Below, piece by piece: positions 27,773 through 41,400 of a stretch of 64,000 bases of DNA. The stretch spans positions 72,884,429-72,948,428 of the forward strand of contig CM049312.1 of the NCBI GenBank assembly GCA_026874595.1. Reading direction: 5' to 3'. The position numbers and the translations under genes were made by a program. This stretch comes from Sipunculus nudus. Its lineage: Eukaryota > Annelida > Sipuncula > Golfingiida > Sipunculidae. Below the pieces are notes generated by a model. That model searched no databases, was not told the DNA's origin, and saw only the letters and a program-made list of their open reading frames with translations. How positions within the stretch are numbered: position 1 is the stretch's first letter; each line of letters starts with the position of its first letter.

Positions 27773-30700
27773 TATAGATTTAAGCTTACTATAGAATGTA
27801 TACATGCTATGGATAATCCATAGAATTAATGTACACATTCTATGGTTTGCCCATGGATCGAATGTATACATTCTATGGTTTGGTCATGGATCGAATGTAT
27901 ACATTCTTTAGTTATTTAAATTCTATACAACATATATGTTTACATGCATTGATGGTGCAACAGACTGCAGACTTAGATCAAGTGCGGACTTGAGTCTACC
28001 TTTTTAGGGACTTGGACATGGACCCAAGGATCTTGAACTATGACTTTGAGTTAAGGTCCTAGGAAAGTTGGTGAAGTCCATCTTGATTCCAGGAGAAAAA
28101 GCTGTCTCATACTATAAAGTCTTATACATGTTAACTACAAACATAATATTACAAATAAAGACCATATATAAAAGTGTAAGCTCTGCATCAGGAGCTTATA
28201 ATATTATTAAACAATAAAGTAAACAGCATATGTGTAAAGTAAAGTGAAAACACACATGATTTTATATTAATTGTTTCCCCAAACAAAGTCTGGATACTAT
28301 TGTTTAAGCACAGTTGCGCTGCCACCGCAGAGATTTCATTTGCACATGATAAACCAAAAAATATTTTACTGATCTTTACCAAACTTGTCATGTGCATAGG
28401 TATGGGTGAGACAACAAAGCCTCTTTAAATGGGGTCATGTCCTACTTGGAGAGTGACCTTGACCTTGAATAGGTCCATTTTGGGGAAAAATCACACAAAT
28501 TCTTAAATATCTCAAAAAATCTTGCATGGATTAATCCAAAAATCAACTTGACCTAAGATCTTGGATAGTGTTGTCATGTTCTGGAAACTATTGCCACCTG
28601 TTATCCAATTCTTGTTATTTTGCCGTTAAATACCCCCATCATTGCCTTTAATCAGCTTTGTGAGCATTAAAACTAATGGACAGTTTCTTCATATTATGCA
28701 TATACATAGACATGGGTTATGGGATGATGTATATTTAAATTGGGGTCATGACCTTTCCTATGAAAATGGCCTTGACCTTGAATATTACCATATATGGTGA
28801 GAATAACACAAAAATCATAAATATCTCAATAATATATGCATGGATTGATCCAAAAATCAAATTGACAAGATCTTGGATAGCTTTGTCTTCTGCAGAAGAC
28901 AGGTGGCACCACCTTCTGTCGTTTTCTTTTTTTCGCGCCTTTTAATACCCCATCATTACAACTTGACAGTACTGTGAGCATTATAAGTCTCAAACTAATG
29001 GACAGATTCGGCTGAAATTGTGGATGTCCATTGATCTTGGATACCTCCATCTTGGATACCTCCATCTTGTGGCACTATCTGCAATTGTTATTGTTTGGTG
29101 TCCATCCATATGTTTGCTTTCTGTGAAAATTGCTCATATCTCCAGATTGGTTCAAGGTATTGGTCTGAAATTTTGCATGTTTATCCTGCTTGGGGAGTTT
29201 TCTCTTAAACTAGACAGGTGGCACCACCTACCTTCCTGTTTCCGTAAAATAAATTAATGCTCTTTTCTCAGGAGTGATTTGCCCTATTCGCCTGAAATTG
29301 TGTATATAGATAGATCTTGGACTACTCCATCTTGTACTCAGTGGCACCATCTGCAATTGTTTTGCCATGGCGTCCATCTGTACATGTGCTTTTGGTGAAA
29401 ATTACATATATCTTTGGAGTGGTTCAAGGTATTGGTCTTAAATTTGGCATGTCTATCCATCTTAGAAAATTTTCTTGTAAACCAGACAGGTGGTGCCACC
29501 TACCTTCCAGTTTCTGTAAAATAAACTAATGCTCTTTTCTCAAGGGTAATTCACCATATTGGCCCCCATAGTTGGTGAAAAATATTGTTTTTCAAGTTGA
29601 TAGGTGGAAGAAACCATAGTCACTTGCTAAGTGTTAGTATATGCTGCTGAAGATGGAGGACCTGTTCTTAAAGGGGGAGGGGGGGGGATTAATTGTCTTG
29701 GGATACTATGGAAATGTCTAGATTTAATTAGACTTGTGTTGAACTTGGACTCATGTTCCAAATGGTTTGGACTGGAAGAAGGTGGACTGTCTCAAAGAGT
29801 CATTTTTGGAGTCGAGTCACCTGATGGACTCAGAATTGTATTCAAGTGTGGACTCAACTGCATCACTCAATCTATATGTGTGTGTGTGCCATGGGTGTAT
29901 GTACAAGACAACCTTTCATGTAATAACATGTTTAATCAAAGTTTGAACAAAGTCTGAACAGAGTTTTTAGACAATTTTCTCTATTCATGCATGCTAGTAG
30001 AACAGCAGCTCATGAAGATTAATGATAATCAATATAAAATCAAGAAGTCAAAACAAAAACCAACACTACAAAGGATTTGTGATGCTCAGCCATATACAGA
30101 GAAGGGAAGGAAAGCGAGATCTAATAAGGAAGGCATGAAACAAGAAATAGGATGGAAGAGTGAGAGAAAGTTTCACAGTGAGATAAACAGAAAAACTTTG
30201 ATATCTGCTTTCTCAGTAACTTCAAGCCTCCAAAATGTTTTTGCATTGAATTCTTCGGCCCATATTCCCAGGTTCATTTGTGGATATAAGTGACTGTACA
30301 CTTGTGAATACGCCTTGATGAAGTTCCTAAATCCAGATCATGCACAAGATCCACGCATCTTTGGCCCTTTCCTGAATTGCTTTGAAAGTTTCCTTGGATT
30401 CTGTCTATGAGGGCATGAGTTAAGTTGTGAACAGAAGAAACACACATACAAACACATGTATGAACGGGAATCTGGATGAATACATTCCCTCCTGATAGAG
30501 GCTATCACAGCGCTGGAACAGACAAAGATCGGTCACGATAAACCTGGCAATTTAAATCCTTTATATACCAAAGCATGCGCAAATCACCCATTGAAAAAGA
30601 CAGGGACTATAACAGAATAAAAAAATTAACACTTAAAGTGTACTTAACTGGCACTTTGAGTGCTAATTTATGACTTGTTCACGTCTTTAACAGAGAGATT

Positions 30701-32326
30701 ACACAGCAGCTGTTAAGCCGCAGGGCATGCTGTACAGTAATAAAGCAGCCACCCTGCTTATGACAGTCTTCACTCCAGCTGATGTGCTCTGTTCATAATA
30801 AATCTATTTGAAAAAAAGAGAAAAAGATGAACAATTTATCATCCAGTTATGCCAAAAGGGTTTTAATAGTAAATGGCCACATAACGTATATGTAAAATTG
30901 CATTTTTTGATTTATAAAATTTTTTCTTGTATAAAAAAGAATTTACGTGCTAATATGACAGACATTGAGATGCTCATGTTCACTCAATGTTATGGGCATC
31001 TGATGTAAAGTGATACACTCATTCCTGTTGGTGATGTGGTGATGTAAAATTTTCAACAGTCTATATCACTTATTTTATAGCTGATTTTTTTTAATTGATA
31101 GTAAAAGATAGCCAATTGGAAATGCTGATGTACACCAGATTTAACAGGCACCTGATGTAAATGGTTACTGATGCTGTTATATGGGCATAATGTATTTGGT
31201 GCATAATTTTCAACAATCCTTTAAATATATTTGATGCAAAACACTATAAGTACATATTCAAGGCAAAAATAAACAAAAGCTTCTGTTCTGTATGGGTTGT
31301 ATTATCATAATTCACTGTTGTGAATATATCAATAAAATCAAAGGAAAGCCAACTCCATTTGCAGGATTTGTAACCAAATGCATTTTAAGTGCATTTGCAA
31401 ATGCATTTGCATTTGAATTTGATATCTTTTATTGCATTTGCATTTGAAAATTATTAATTTGCATTTGAATTTGCATTTGTTTAATTTGTAACATTTGCAT
31501 TTGCTTTTAAAGTTGCATTTAAAACCATCCCTGGTTCTCAACAATTAATGGCTTAATTTAGGGACTGTCCTGAAATTGTGTAAGCTAGCATATTTAACTT
31601 TCCAGATCATAACTTCATAGTTTTTTTTTGTTGTAGACTGGTGCAGTGCTACCAATGCCTGTTCCATCCAGCTATAATGACATTGAACCAGATCGTCATC
31701 ACAGAGACTTCGTGGGCTGGGCGTGGTACGACACTGAGTTCTTTGTGTCTCAGGACTGGAAGGACAAGCGCGTTGTCCTGAGGTTCGACAGCGCCCACTA
31801 TTACACTATGGTGGTATGTACATTCTCAAATTCAGGAATGAGTTCTATTTTGCAGATTGAATGAGGATAATTTGTGTATTTTGCAGATCTGATCCACAAG
31901 TTAACTAAAAGTCTTCTATAATAATGATTAAGTTTTCTTCAGGTTTATCTTAAATGTGATTAAGCATATGCATATTTACTTCATAAACATATATATAAGG
32001 AATGCTGGCTTTAATCATGCTCTTAAAGCACACCTTTTTATGTATGAATATGGTTAACTTGAGCAGTAATTGTAATATTTCTAGACAGTAAGAAATGTAA
32101 CAAGATAAATATAATGAAATTACTATTTAGTCCATTGAAAACACAGTTAAGCATTCAAATGCCCTGTTTTAAACAGTTAATCAAACTTTAATTTTAAATT
32201 TTAATTGCATGTTTATCTCATATAATTATTTTAGTCTACTCTGTCATTGTGCATTTGTATTTTATATTTTGAATGGAAAGTAACTTAAAGCATGCTGTGT
32301 CATGAATATTAGGCTCTATACAAATG

Positions 32327-32411
<85 letters not shown>

Positions 32412-35400
32412 AATAATGATTATAATAATGATAATAATAATTATAATGAAAATTATTAAAATAATATTAATGATAATAATAATAATAATAAAAATAAAAA
32501 AATAAAAATTTAAATTCTTTGCTCTTCCTATATATATATTTAAGCTATATATAGGAATTCACCAATGTTATAGTACCAATATGAATTCGGAATAGATTAT
32601 AATTACCTCTGCAGAAATTACTTTTTGTCCATTGGTGTATTGTAATTTATTTGCATGCGTGCACAGCCAAATATGCAGTTTACTAGGTTTTCACATGTTT
32701 TCAGACAGGAATTTTTCTTAATAATATGGCCACAATGTGCACTTGTCACCTTGTTTAATTTGTTTTGGGGGATAATTGAGCAGATATAATAGGTCTGTGT
32801 GGTTACAGCTATCGGTTGAATGATTTATATATGTATAATGGGTGTACTAATGTTCTGTTTAAGTACTACAGGGTTACTGGTCTTACTGAGTTTTACTGAG
32901 GTTACTGCCTACAGAGGGCAGCACTCATACCTGATGCTCTGCTGTGAAGAAATTCAATATATATAAAATAATGTATATATTTACCATTATCATTAGGATT
33001 CTGTAAGCCAAATGTCACATTATCTTCACTTAAGACACCATTATATATATATATATATATATAATTATAAAAAAATCGTTTACTGAGAAGATTGAATCTC
33101 CAACATGAATATACAATTTGTTATAAGTTACACCTTAATTTATTGAATTTAAATCTAATTAACAATGTGATTTCCAAACCATAACAACTTTCAGTGAGTC
33201 ATTATTATTACTATATACAAATATGCCCATAACAACTTATAGTTTAATCGTTATTAAACTACATAAAAATAATGCCATAACAGCTTTCAGTGAATTGTTA
33301 TTAAACTACATACAAATATGGCCACATGTATTTAGTTCATCTCATTTCTTTCATGACATTGTAATCTGATAATTCTTCCATGACTGGTTACTATTAATTT
33401 AAAAAATCTAAATTGAAAAAAAGTGTTTATCTCCATATAGATTTGTAGAATGTGGAATAGTTTAGACATTTTTACAGGTATACATCACTGTGAAAACAGA
33501 CATTTTAAACTTGTTGCTGGTACCATCCATACTCACTGGTCTTTTGGCTGACCTAGGCTTTTGTCAGCAGATATTCTGGTTAAGAGCTACAGTAAGATCA
33601 CAAATTTATACATGTCAGCTGCAGTATGGAAGATAATGCAAGAAACTGAGAGTTCTTTTTTTTAATTTATAAACTAGAGAAACCACACAGACCTCTGCTA
33701 AGGCAGCTTGAAACCTGCATATGGCATTGTCAGAAGTGTGTGATAAACATTAAGCGCCATCTAGTGGCAACAAACTGAACAAAGCAGCTCATTTACTCCA
33801 ATATGACATTGTCACACAAAAAGCAGCATTTTCTTTATAAAATTCTTGGATCCACATGATCATCAAGATCACCCCAAAAATTTAATGTATAGTTCCTTGT
33901 ATCATTGCCAAGCTGTCCTGAAAATTTCATCAAAATCAGTTACTGACTTGGTGAGTAATGTTGCAAACAGACAGACAAACAAACCAACTTGAGTAAAAAC
34001 ATAACCTCCCTGGCAGAGATAATAACAATGTATTTTAAAGTTACCGATTTAAAGACAGTGCATTCTTTTCCAGTGGATTAATTCTCAAGATGCCATGACA
34101 CATGTTGGAGGACACTTGCCGTTTGAAGCAGAGGTCAACCATCTTGTGAACTTCGGTGGATCAAATCGAGTTACAGTAGCAGTGAATAACACCCTCTCCC
34201 CTACCACCCTTCCCCCAGGAACAATTGAATATAAGACTGATACAAACAGGTATTTCACAGTTATACTAAAAAATCACAGATCTATATCAAGCTGGCATCT
34301 ATGCTTTCCTTGCTGGCCAGAAAAATTAGTTAGATGGTAGATGGAAAGGGTGCTTCTAGATCCCGCAAAAAAAATCAGATGTAAAAATCTTTGACAGTAT
34401 GAATGATTTTTATTTCGACACAAGAACTGATCGATGATGAGAATTATATAAGATGTCTGTATATGTATATAAGAAGGACAACCAGTATTGCAGTTTTCTT
34501 TGTGTGCTTGCGTTTTATATATGTTCATTTATACACCCATCTTAAATGGGAACTTCAAGATATTAATAAAAGCATCATGCAAGAAGTCTGTAACTAATCT
34601 GCAATAACAAAATAAATAACTAAAATGAAGTTTCTGACTCTAAACCAAAACTGAGTTTTAATAGTCAGCTCTCACTACAGATAGTATTTGTTTTCTTGTT
34701 CAGGCTTTTTTTTACTGTTAACCTCTTAAAAAAAAATATCTTTGATATTTGATAATTCTTGTATTTTCTAGATACCCACCTGGTTATTTCGTACAGAATT
34801 TGCAATTTGATTTCTTCAACTATGCGGGCATCCACCGCTCTGTCCGTTTGTACTCTACACCGATGGTTTATGTCGATGACATCACTATCACCACGGAGAT
34901 CCAGGGCAATGACGGTAAGGTTTGTACCAGCTGAGGGAACACAACTCAGCAGGCATTGGACTGATTTGGCATACTTTGTTTGTGATACTAGGCATTCCAG
35001 AAAATGTACTGCAAAGGCTATAAAAGTGACAACCATTAATTCCTGCACCTCACAATACTTGGATATCAATTAAATAACCATCAAAAGCAGAGAGTTGGCA
35101 TTGCAGGGATTCCATCAGATGACGAAGTGCTTAATTGTGGGGTTCTCCAGGGATGCTTGTTGGAGCGGCTGCTTTTTACCACATATACCCAGTCACTACA
35201 CCTTGCCATGCATGATATGGACTTTGATCTTTAACAGATAAAACACAGTTCTATCTACCATTCCAGCCAAAATTTAAATTCTGCAATTATAACTATAACC
35301 ACCATTCAAAAGTGCTTCGGTAGGATGAAGAACTGGATGTCATCACATTTTCTTTAACTAAATAACAAAAAGACAGAGGTACTGATTATAACATCTGCAG

Positions 35401-38400
35401 CCCTGTCAAGACATTTTCATGACATCACTATGCAGCTAGGGCAGTCTACCATCCGACCTTGCCAGCAGATATATGACCTTGGAGTCACCTCTGACCTTTT
35501 TAGATATGCTTATGACCTGTAAATTTTAAAAAAGACCAGTGTATATACATTCAAATAGTGTCTATAAATACAATTAAAATACTTGTTTCTTAATTTACCT
35601 GACTGGTATTTTTATCACCATTTAGTCATCATGTTTTAATCATATTTATCACAGACTTAACTTTGTAACTTTTATTAGATACAATTTAATTATATCAGAA
35701 CTTGTGAGCAGTTCATTGGATGAGCATTTTATGAATGTTAAATAAAAGTAATAATAATAATGATAATAATAATAATTATAATTATAACCATAATCATAAT
35801 TATAATCATAATAACAAGAAATTGTCCAAAATTCAATAAATATGCGTTGATATTAATCATTATGTGTGAGCACCATATTATTTAATTGCAGATATTGGGT
35901 GTTTTAGAAAATAAACAAACAGGAAGTAAGCAAATATACTTATTGAGTAAACCAACATATTAACTAATTCATTTGCTATATTCTAAATCCCACATTAATA
36001 AGGAAATTTTATGAATAATAAATCATAATAACGAAGAAGAAATATTGTTGTATTTTCTTCAGCAATCTCTGTACTGAAATAAGTCTGACCAATGTATTGA
36101 CTACAAACTTTATGAATTTCATTCATTTAAAATTGAATCACAAAGAATTTACTTTCCACAGTATGGCTGTAAATGATCTCATTTTATTTTACATGTATAT
36201 TTTTATGGCCCCTCCCCTTGAATGGCTCTATTTGTGCTGCCACCTCGCTAATGCAATGGGTACTAAAAGATTATTGATAAAACCTCATTCTTGAGTGACA
36301 AAGATTTTGTTTTTCCTCTATCATGTCTCTATCTACCTTAAAACCTAAATTAAAATATTTTTCAACATATTTCATTTTTCAATCAGAAGACATATAGCAG
36401 AGCAAAACAAAAAAAACCACTTTAGAGATATTGTCATTTATTTTAATATAAGTCCACTAACACACGGCTGGGACTAGGTGCTTATAATAGTGTACCTTTT
36501 AAAATTTAAATATTTTTTTAAATCATGTCTAAATAAATGGAACATTCAAAATTATTTAAACCATCAAAAAGAACACTGTGCCAGGTTTAAAATGATGTAT
36601 ACTTTATTGGGTGAGTAGTGAATTTGTAACAGCTTTGGGATTGATATTAGATATAGGGGTTTTTGCCAGTTGTTCTACTTTAACTGAAAGGCAACCCTAT
36701 ATACATCAGAAGGCCTGCCCCGTTTTTTTTTTGGGTGGGGGGGGGGGGGGGGTAGCCAATCAGTACCATTTCTGTTTCCTCACCCTTGGGTTCAGTGTTG
36801 GACAGATCAATTGTTCACCAGTGTGTCTATAGGGTTCAGCATGTCCACTGTCTAACCTTAGGTGAACTCCTGAGGGAATAAGCCCCACCTTTAAGCATAC
36901 TGTGGTTGGTTTTAGGAGCTGGGTTTTAAATTTGTGATATTCCCGAAAGGGAAATTATTTATTTATTTTTTTTTTCAATGGAGGTAACCACCTCCATTTT
37001 CAATGCTGAATTATCTAATTTATAAGCTAATTAAGTTTTTACATCTGCAGAGTTTCATTTTGGTTTGGGACTACATGACAGAATGGTAGAACTCGCTTCC
37101 TCTCATTTTATTTTAATATACCTGGTGTCACCCAGGCCGGTGTCTACCACACCTGCAGGTACTGGTTGTGTTATCATCCCATTGCTGGGTCATTTCAAAA
37201 AGGAACCTCCCAAAGATGCACTCATAAAGGATTTAGGAAAAGGAGGGGTCCTAAAGCCATTTAAAAGAAGGCTGCGATGGCTCAATGGAAAAGGGGGAGA
37301 GTCTAGACCCACTGGATCCATTTCTGAATCCTACAAACCGGCATGACCCTGAGCTTGCACTGATCAGTTTATTTGAAATGTACAACACTGCAGGTATTTC
37401 TGTCTTTTTATAATATAAATATATTAATATAAATATGAAATATGAAAACTCATCAGAAATAATTTAGTCTTGTAAATGTTACACATTAGGTATCATTGCA
37501 GGGATGGTCCATTACAGCGTGATCGCTGGGGGAAATGATGCAGGTGGCGCCACCTACAAAGTACAAATAGCAGATGCAGATGGGAATGTTGTAGCCTCTG
37601 CCGCGACCCCTACAGGTGACCTCAAGGTAGCAGATGCCCACCTGTGGTGGCCATATACCATGAGCGGAGAGCACTATGGATACAGGTACACCTTACAGGT
37701 AAGTGACTGATAATTATATAATTACCTCTTTTAACTGGTATGGCCATCATATTAGCCTGAAGACTCCTGTATCTAATTCAGCTGCCTCAGTTTAATTAAA
37801 AGCATAATAAAACTAGAAAATTGCACTCAGAGAGCGCAGACCTCCACCAAAGCAGCTCATTACCCCCATTTGGCATTGAGAGATGTGTTTGTTAAACACC
37901 AGCAGGACAGTCACTGAATGTGAAAGCATACTGACACTGAGCGCCATCTAGTGGCATTAAAGTTAATTAGGCAGCTCATTACCCCATATGGCCTCATTAG
38001 AAATGCAGCATTTTTCCTTTAAAATGTTCATATGTTCAGATGGCAATCCAGATCACCCCCTTCATTTAAACAACTGTTCTTTGTATCATTGCCATTCTAT
38101 TATGAAAATTTCATCAAAATCTGTTATCCCTTTGGTGGAGATAAAAAAAAGGTTTGTTATATATTTAAAAAGCATGTAAGCCTATGTTATCAATGTGGTA
38201 GAGCTTAAATAATTAACTTATACTATTTTAACTGTTATTGTAGCGCAGCATACAGCATTTCGCTCAGTAGCTTCATGCAGGGATACATTTACCAGTAGCA
38301 TCAATTTATCTTTCAGAGTGGGAGTGGGGGTGATTTGTAGACATGTTTCAAATATATTTACTTACCCAGTAATCACATTTGAAATATACAATCAAGTATA

Positions 38401-41400
38401 TGGTTTTAGAAAATAAGGTATTATATATGTTATATATGTCAAGTGTGAACCAGGTTTGGATATAATATTTCATTTAGTAAACTCATATATGGTACCAAAG
38501 TCTATAATTTTATTTATCACTACATTTCATTTGCAGTATATAAATATTATTCTCTGAATAGTCAGGGAAGGGGGGGATGATTACATTGACAATCCCAATC
38601 TTGCCAAGTGGGGGGATATATACCCCCCATCTCCCCTATATTGATGCCACTGACAGTTACAACAATGTGTCCCACATAGACTTGGACCAAAGAAAATAGT
38701 GACCATATACATTGAATTTATAAACCTGATTCTTTTGTTTCCACTGATTTTAGACACCAATGTCATAAGACTGACACAACTTGAAAAATGTATTCAACAT
38801 TACTTAGTTAGCTTAGGGGTGTTTCACTGTTTATAAGTTGGAAATGTTACAACAATAATGCACTGTTAAACTCATTAATGATTTCTTGTAGGTGACAGTA
38901 ATGTCCAATTCAGTAGCTGATGTTTACCGCCAGCCATTTGGGATCCGTACCGTTAAAGTGACCGACACACAGTTCCTCATCAACGACCAGCCGTTCTACT
39001 GTCACGGAGCAGCCAAGCATGAGGACGCTGATGTAAGGTTGCCATGGTAACATGAATTTGTAAAAAAAAAATTAATATATTTTACAGTATGTGAAGACAG
39101 TCTCATAATAGTCTGTAACACATGGTACAGTATATTTTTAACTCCATTTGACAATCACTCATACAGTATTTTAGTGTTAGTTATTTGTCTGCTGTCTGTC
39201 TGTAATGATGCAGGGCTTTTTATTCATCAACCATAGATGTCCATTTCCTGTAGGTGGCACTATCTATTGAATGAGGATGAGTAAAGCCATGTGAAAAGAA
39301 TAATTTTGATTTCACATTTTGTGCATTAAATAATATGTATTCAATAATAATTTTATATTTATAAGTTATTAGTAATTATAAACATAATATATCATCTATA
39401 ACATAATATTATAATAATGAAATGATACCATTATGATTCAGATCCGTGGTAAAGGTTTGGATTTTCCGCTGATTGCCCGTGATTTTGCCATGATGAAATG
39501 GCTGGGTATAAACTGTTTTCGAACATCACATTATCCCTACGCTGAAGAGATTGTGGACCAGGCAAGTCAGCAGGGTATTGCTGTAATACTAGAAAGTCCA
39601 GGAGTTGGAATTCAGTGAGTTGTTCAGTATTATATCGTTACATTGATGAGACAATTTTTTTAGCCCAGCCGACTGTAAATCAGCTTAGCTATTGTGATAG
39701 TACTATGTCAACCATCTGGTTGTAAGTTTGTTAACTGGGCATGTTTTGAAACCATTTCACCTACAAATCTGAAATACAGCATAATGTAAGATGTTTCTAT
39801 GTTCTCCCAGAAAAACCCAAACTGGGTTACTGTGACTTTGTTTCTTTGAGAAATCAAGTAAAAACCTCTATTTTCCATTAAAATCCTATTGTTACACTTC
39901 AAGACTGCCTAACATCAAAACTACTGGTGTAATTTTATTCATGTTTGGCACAACTATGTTCCTCCCAATGTTTTCTGTGTACATACCAGAAATTAAGTCT
40001 ATTGTGTGTAAATTCCAAGATCATAAAATTAAAAGGAATTGATCAAAAAGAGCAGAGTAGCTTTTATCTAGTTTTCAGACACCATGTCAAGTATTGTTAC
40101 ATCAAGCCAACCCAGCACAGTTGTTAGCAGTGAGTGATACAATATTGATGCCATGTTGTGGCTTTATGTTTTTAAGTGATACTTTCCTTAGAAATTATTT
40201 CCCTTTGAATTCAGTTTAAATATTTTGTGATTTAAAAAATAATAAAATATATGTATATGCATAATAACTTGACATGATATGAGCCAAACTAGTGATAAAT
40301 AATGATTCAACTTACAAACTTGAATTAGCTTCTGTTTTTAGCTCAGCTGACTATAAGTCATCTGAGCTATAGTCGTGGTCCATTGTCCGTCGTCCGTCCG
40401 TCTGTCCGTCCGGCCGTCCGTCCGTCCGTAGATGTGGCACGTTTTGAAACTGTAAGACCTAGGAATCCAAAATTCGGCATAATGTTAGATGTCCCCAAGA
40501 TCTCCTACCAAGCCGAAAACTGGGTCTTTGCAACTTCGTTCCTTTGAGAAATTAAGGAAAAACCTCAATTTTTTATTAAAAACCTATTTTCACACTTCAG
40601 GACTGCCTAATATCAAAACCACTCATCTGTTTTTCCTCATATTTACAATTAATATTCCTCTATATAGTTCCTATGTACATGCCAGAAATTATGTCTCTAT
40701 TATTTAATTTAAAAAAGTTATGGGCCCAAACATAATGCATTTTGTAAAAAATGAGGAAAGATATTTGATCACTTAACACAAAAAATGTTAAAGCTATCAA
40801 CATTTTTCCAGTAATATAACTTTAATTAATCAAATTAAATTGTATACCCAAAATTAGATGAAAATCTTTTAAATTTTCTAAAATATTAATAAAAATAAAA
40901 AATTGGTACCTCAAATTTTGCCCAACTTTGACCATGGCACGTTTTTTTCCTGTAAGTACTGTAGATTTAATTTTCACAGCATGTTTTTGTTAGCATTTCA
41001 ACTGTTAACACCAAAAATTTGAAACCAGTTGATCAAAAACTGTAGATTTTAATAAGTTTTCAAGCACCATGTAACATATTGTTTACATCAAGCTAGTGTT
41101 ATGCAGTTTGCAAGAGCTCAGCTCCCCAGCTTCAGCTCTTAGTTCCTTAAATTCGGCATACAGTTAGATGTCTCCAAAATCCCCTACCATGCCAAGAATT
41201 TGGTCACTAGGACTTAATACCTTCGAGATATTAATGAAAAACTTCATTTTTCCATTAAAAACCCATTGTTACACTTCAAGACTGCCTAATATCAAAACCA
41301 CTGATCTGACTTTAATCATAAATAATATACATATTTTTCATTCTCTATGCACATGCCAGAATGATATCAGTATTGCGTAATTGTTTTAAGTTATGGGCCC

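Larger units (their letters stand above)
22132..31636 (+). other. GUSB: GUSB intron 1 (9.5 kb)
   Basis: GT-AG intron. Holds a TC tract, a SINE with TSDs (22899-23318), a hAT-type element (24903-26130), AT/GT tracts, a hAT-like MITE (27004-27211), a 33-bp tandem repeat, a GACTC-type repeat split by a 1.3 kb tandem-structured repeat, and a CATTTG hexamer array. No other exon was recognised. Confidence 0.85.
31814..34073 (+). other. GUSB: GUSB intron 2
   Basis: GT-AG intron, 2260 bp. Contains the AAT/ATT palindromic microsatellite (32325-32425) and a dispersed repeat with a CTCF-like motif (33675-34022). The rest is AT-rich with nothing recognised. Confidence 0.85.

Noticed and set aside
29991-30293. 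100-codon Lys-rich + strand frame in intron 1
   Set aside because: No recognisable domain, partly overlapped by a dispersed repeat, lies inside an intron.
40489-40707. Frame [13 protein letters not shown]..., recurring at 54664
   Set aside because: It recurs because the DNA is a dispersed repeat; no domain and no sign of coding constraint.
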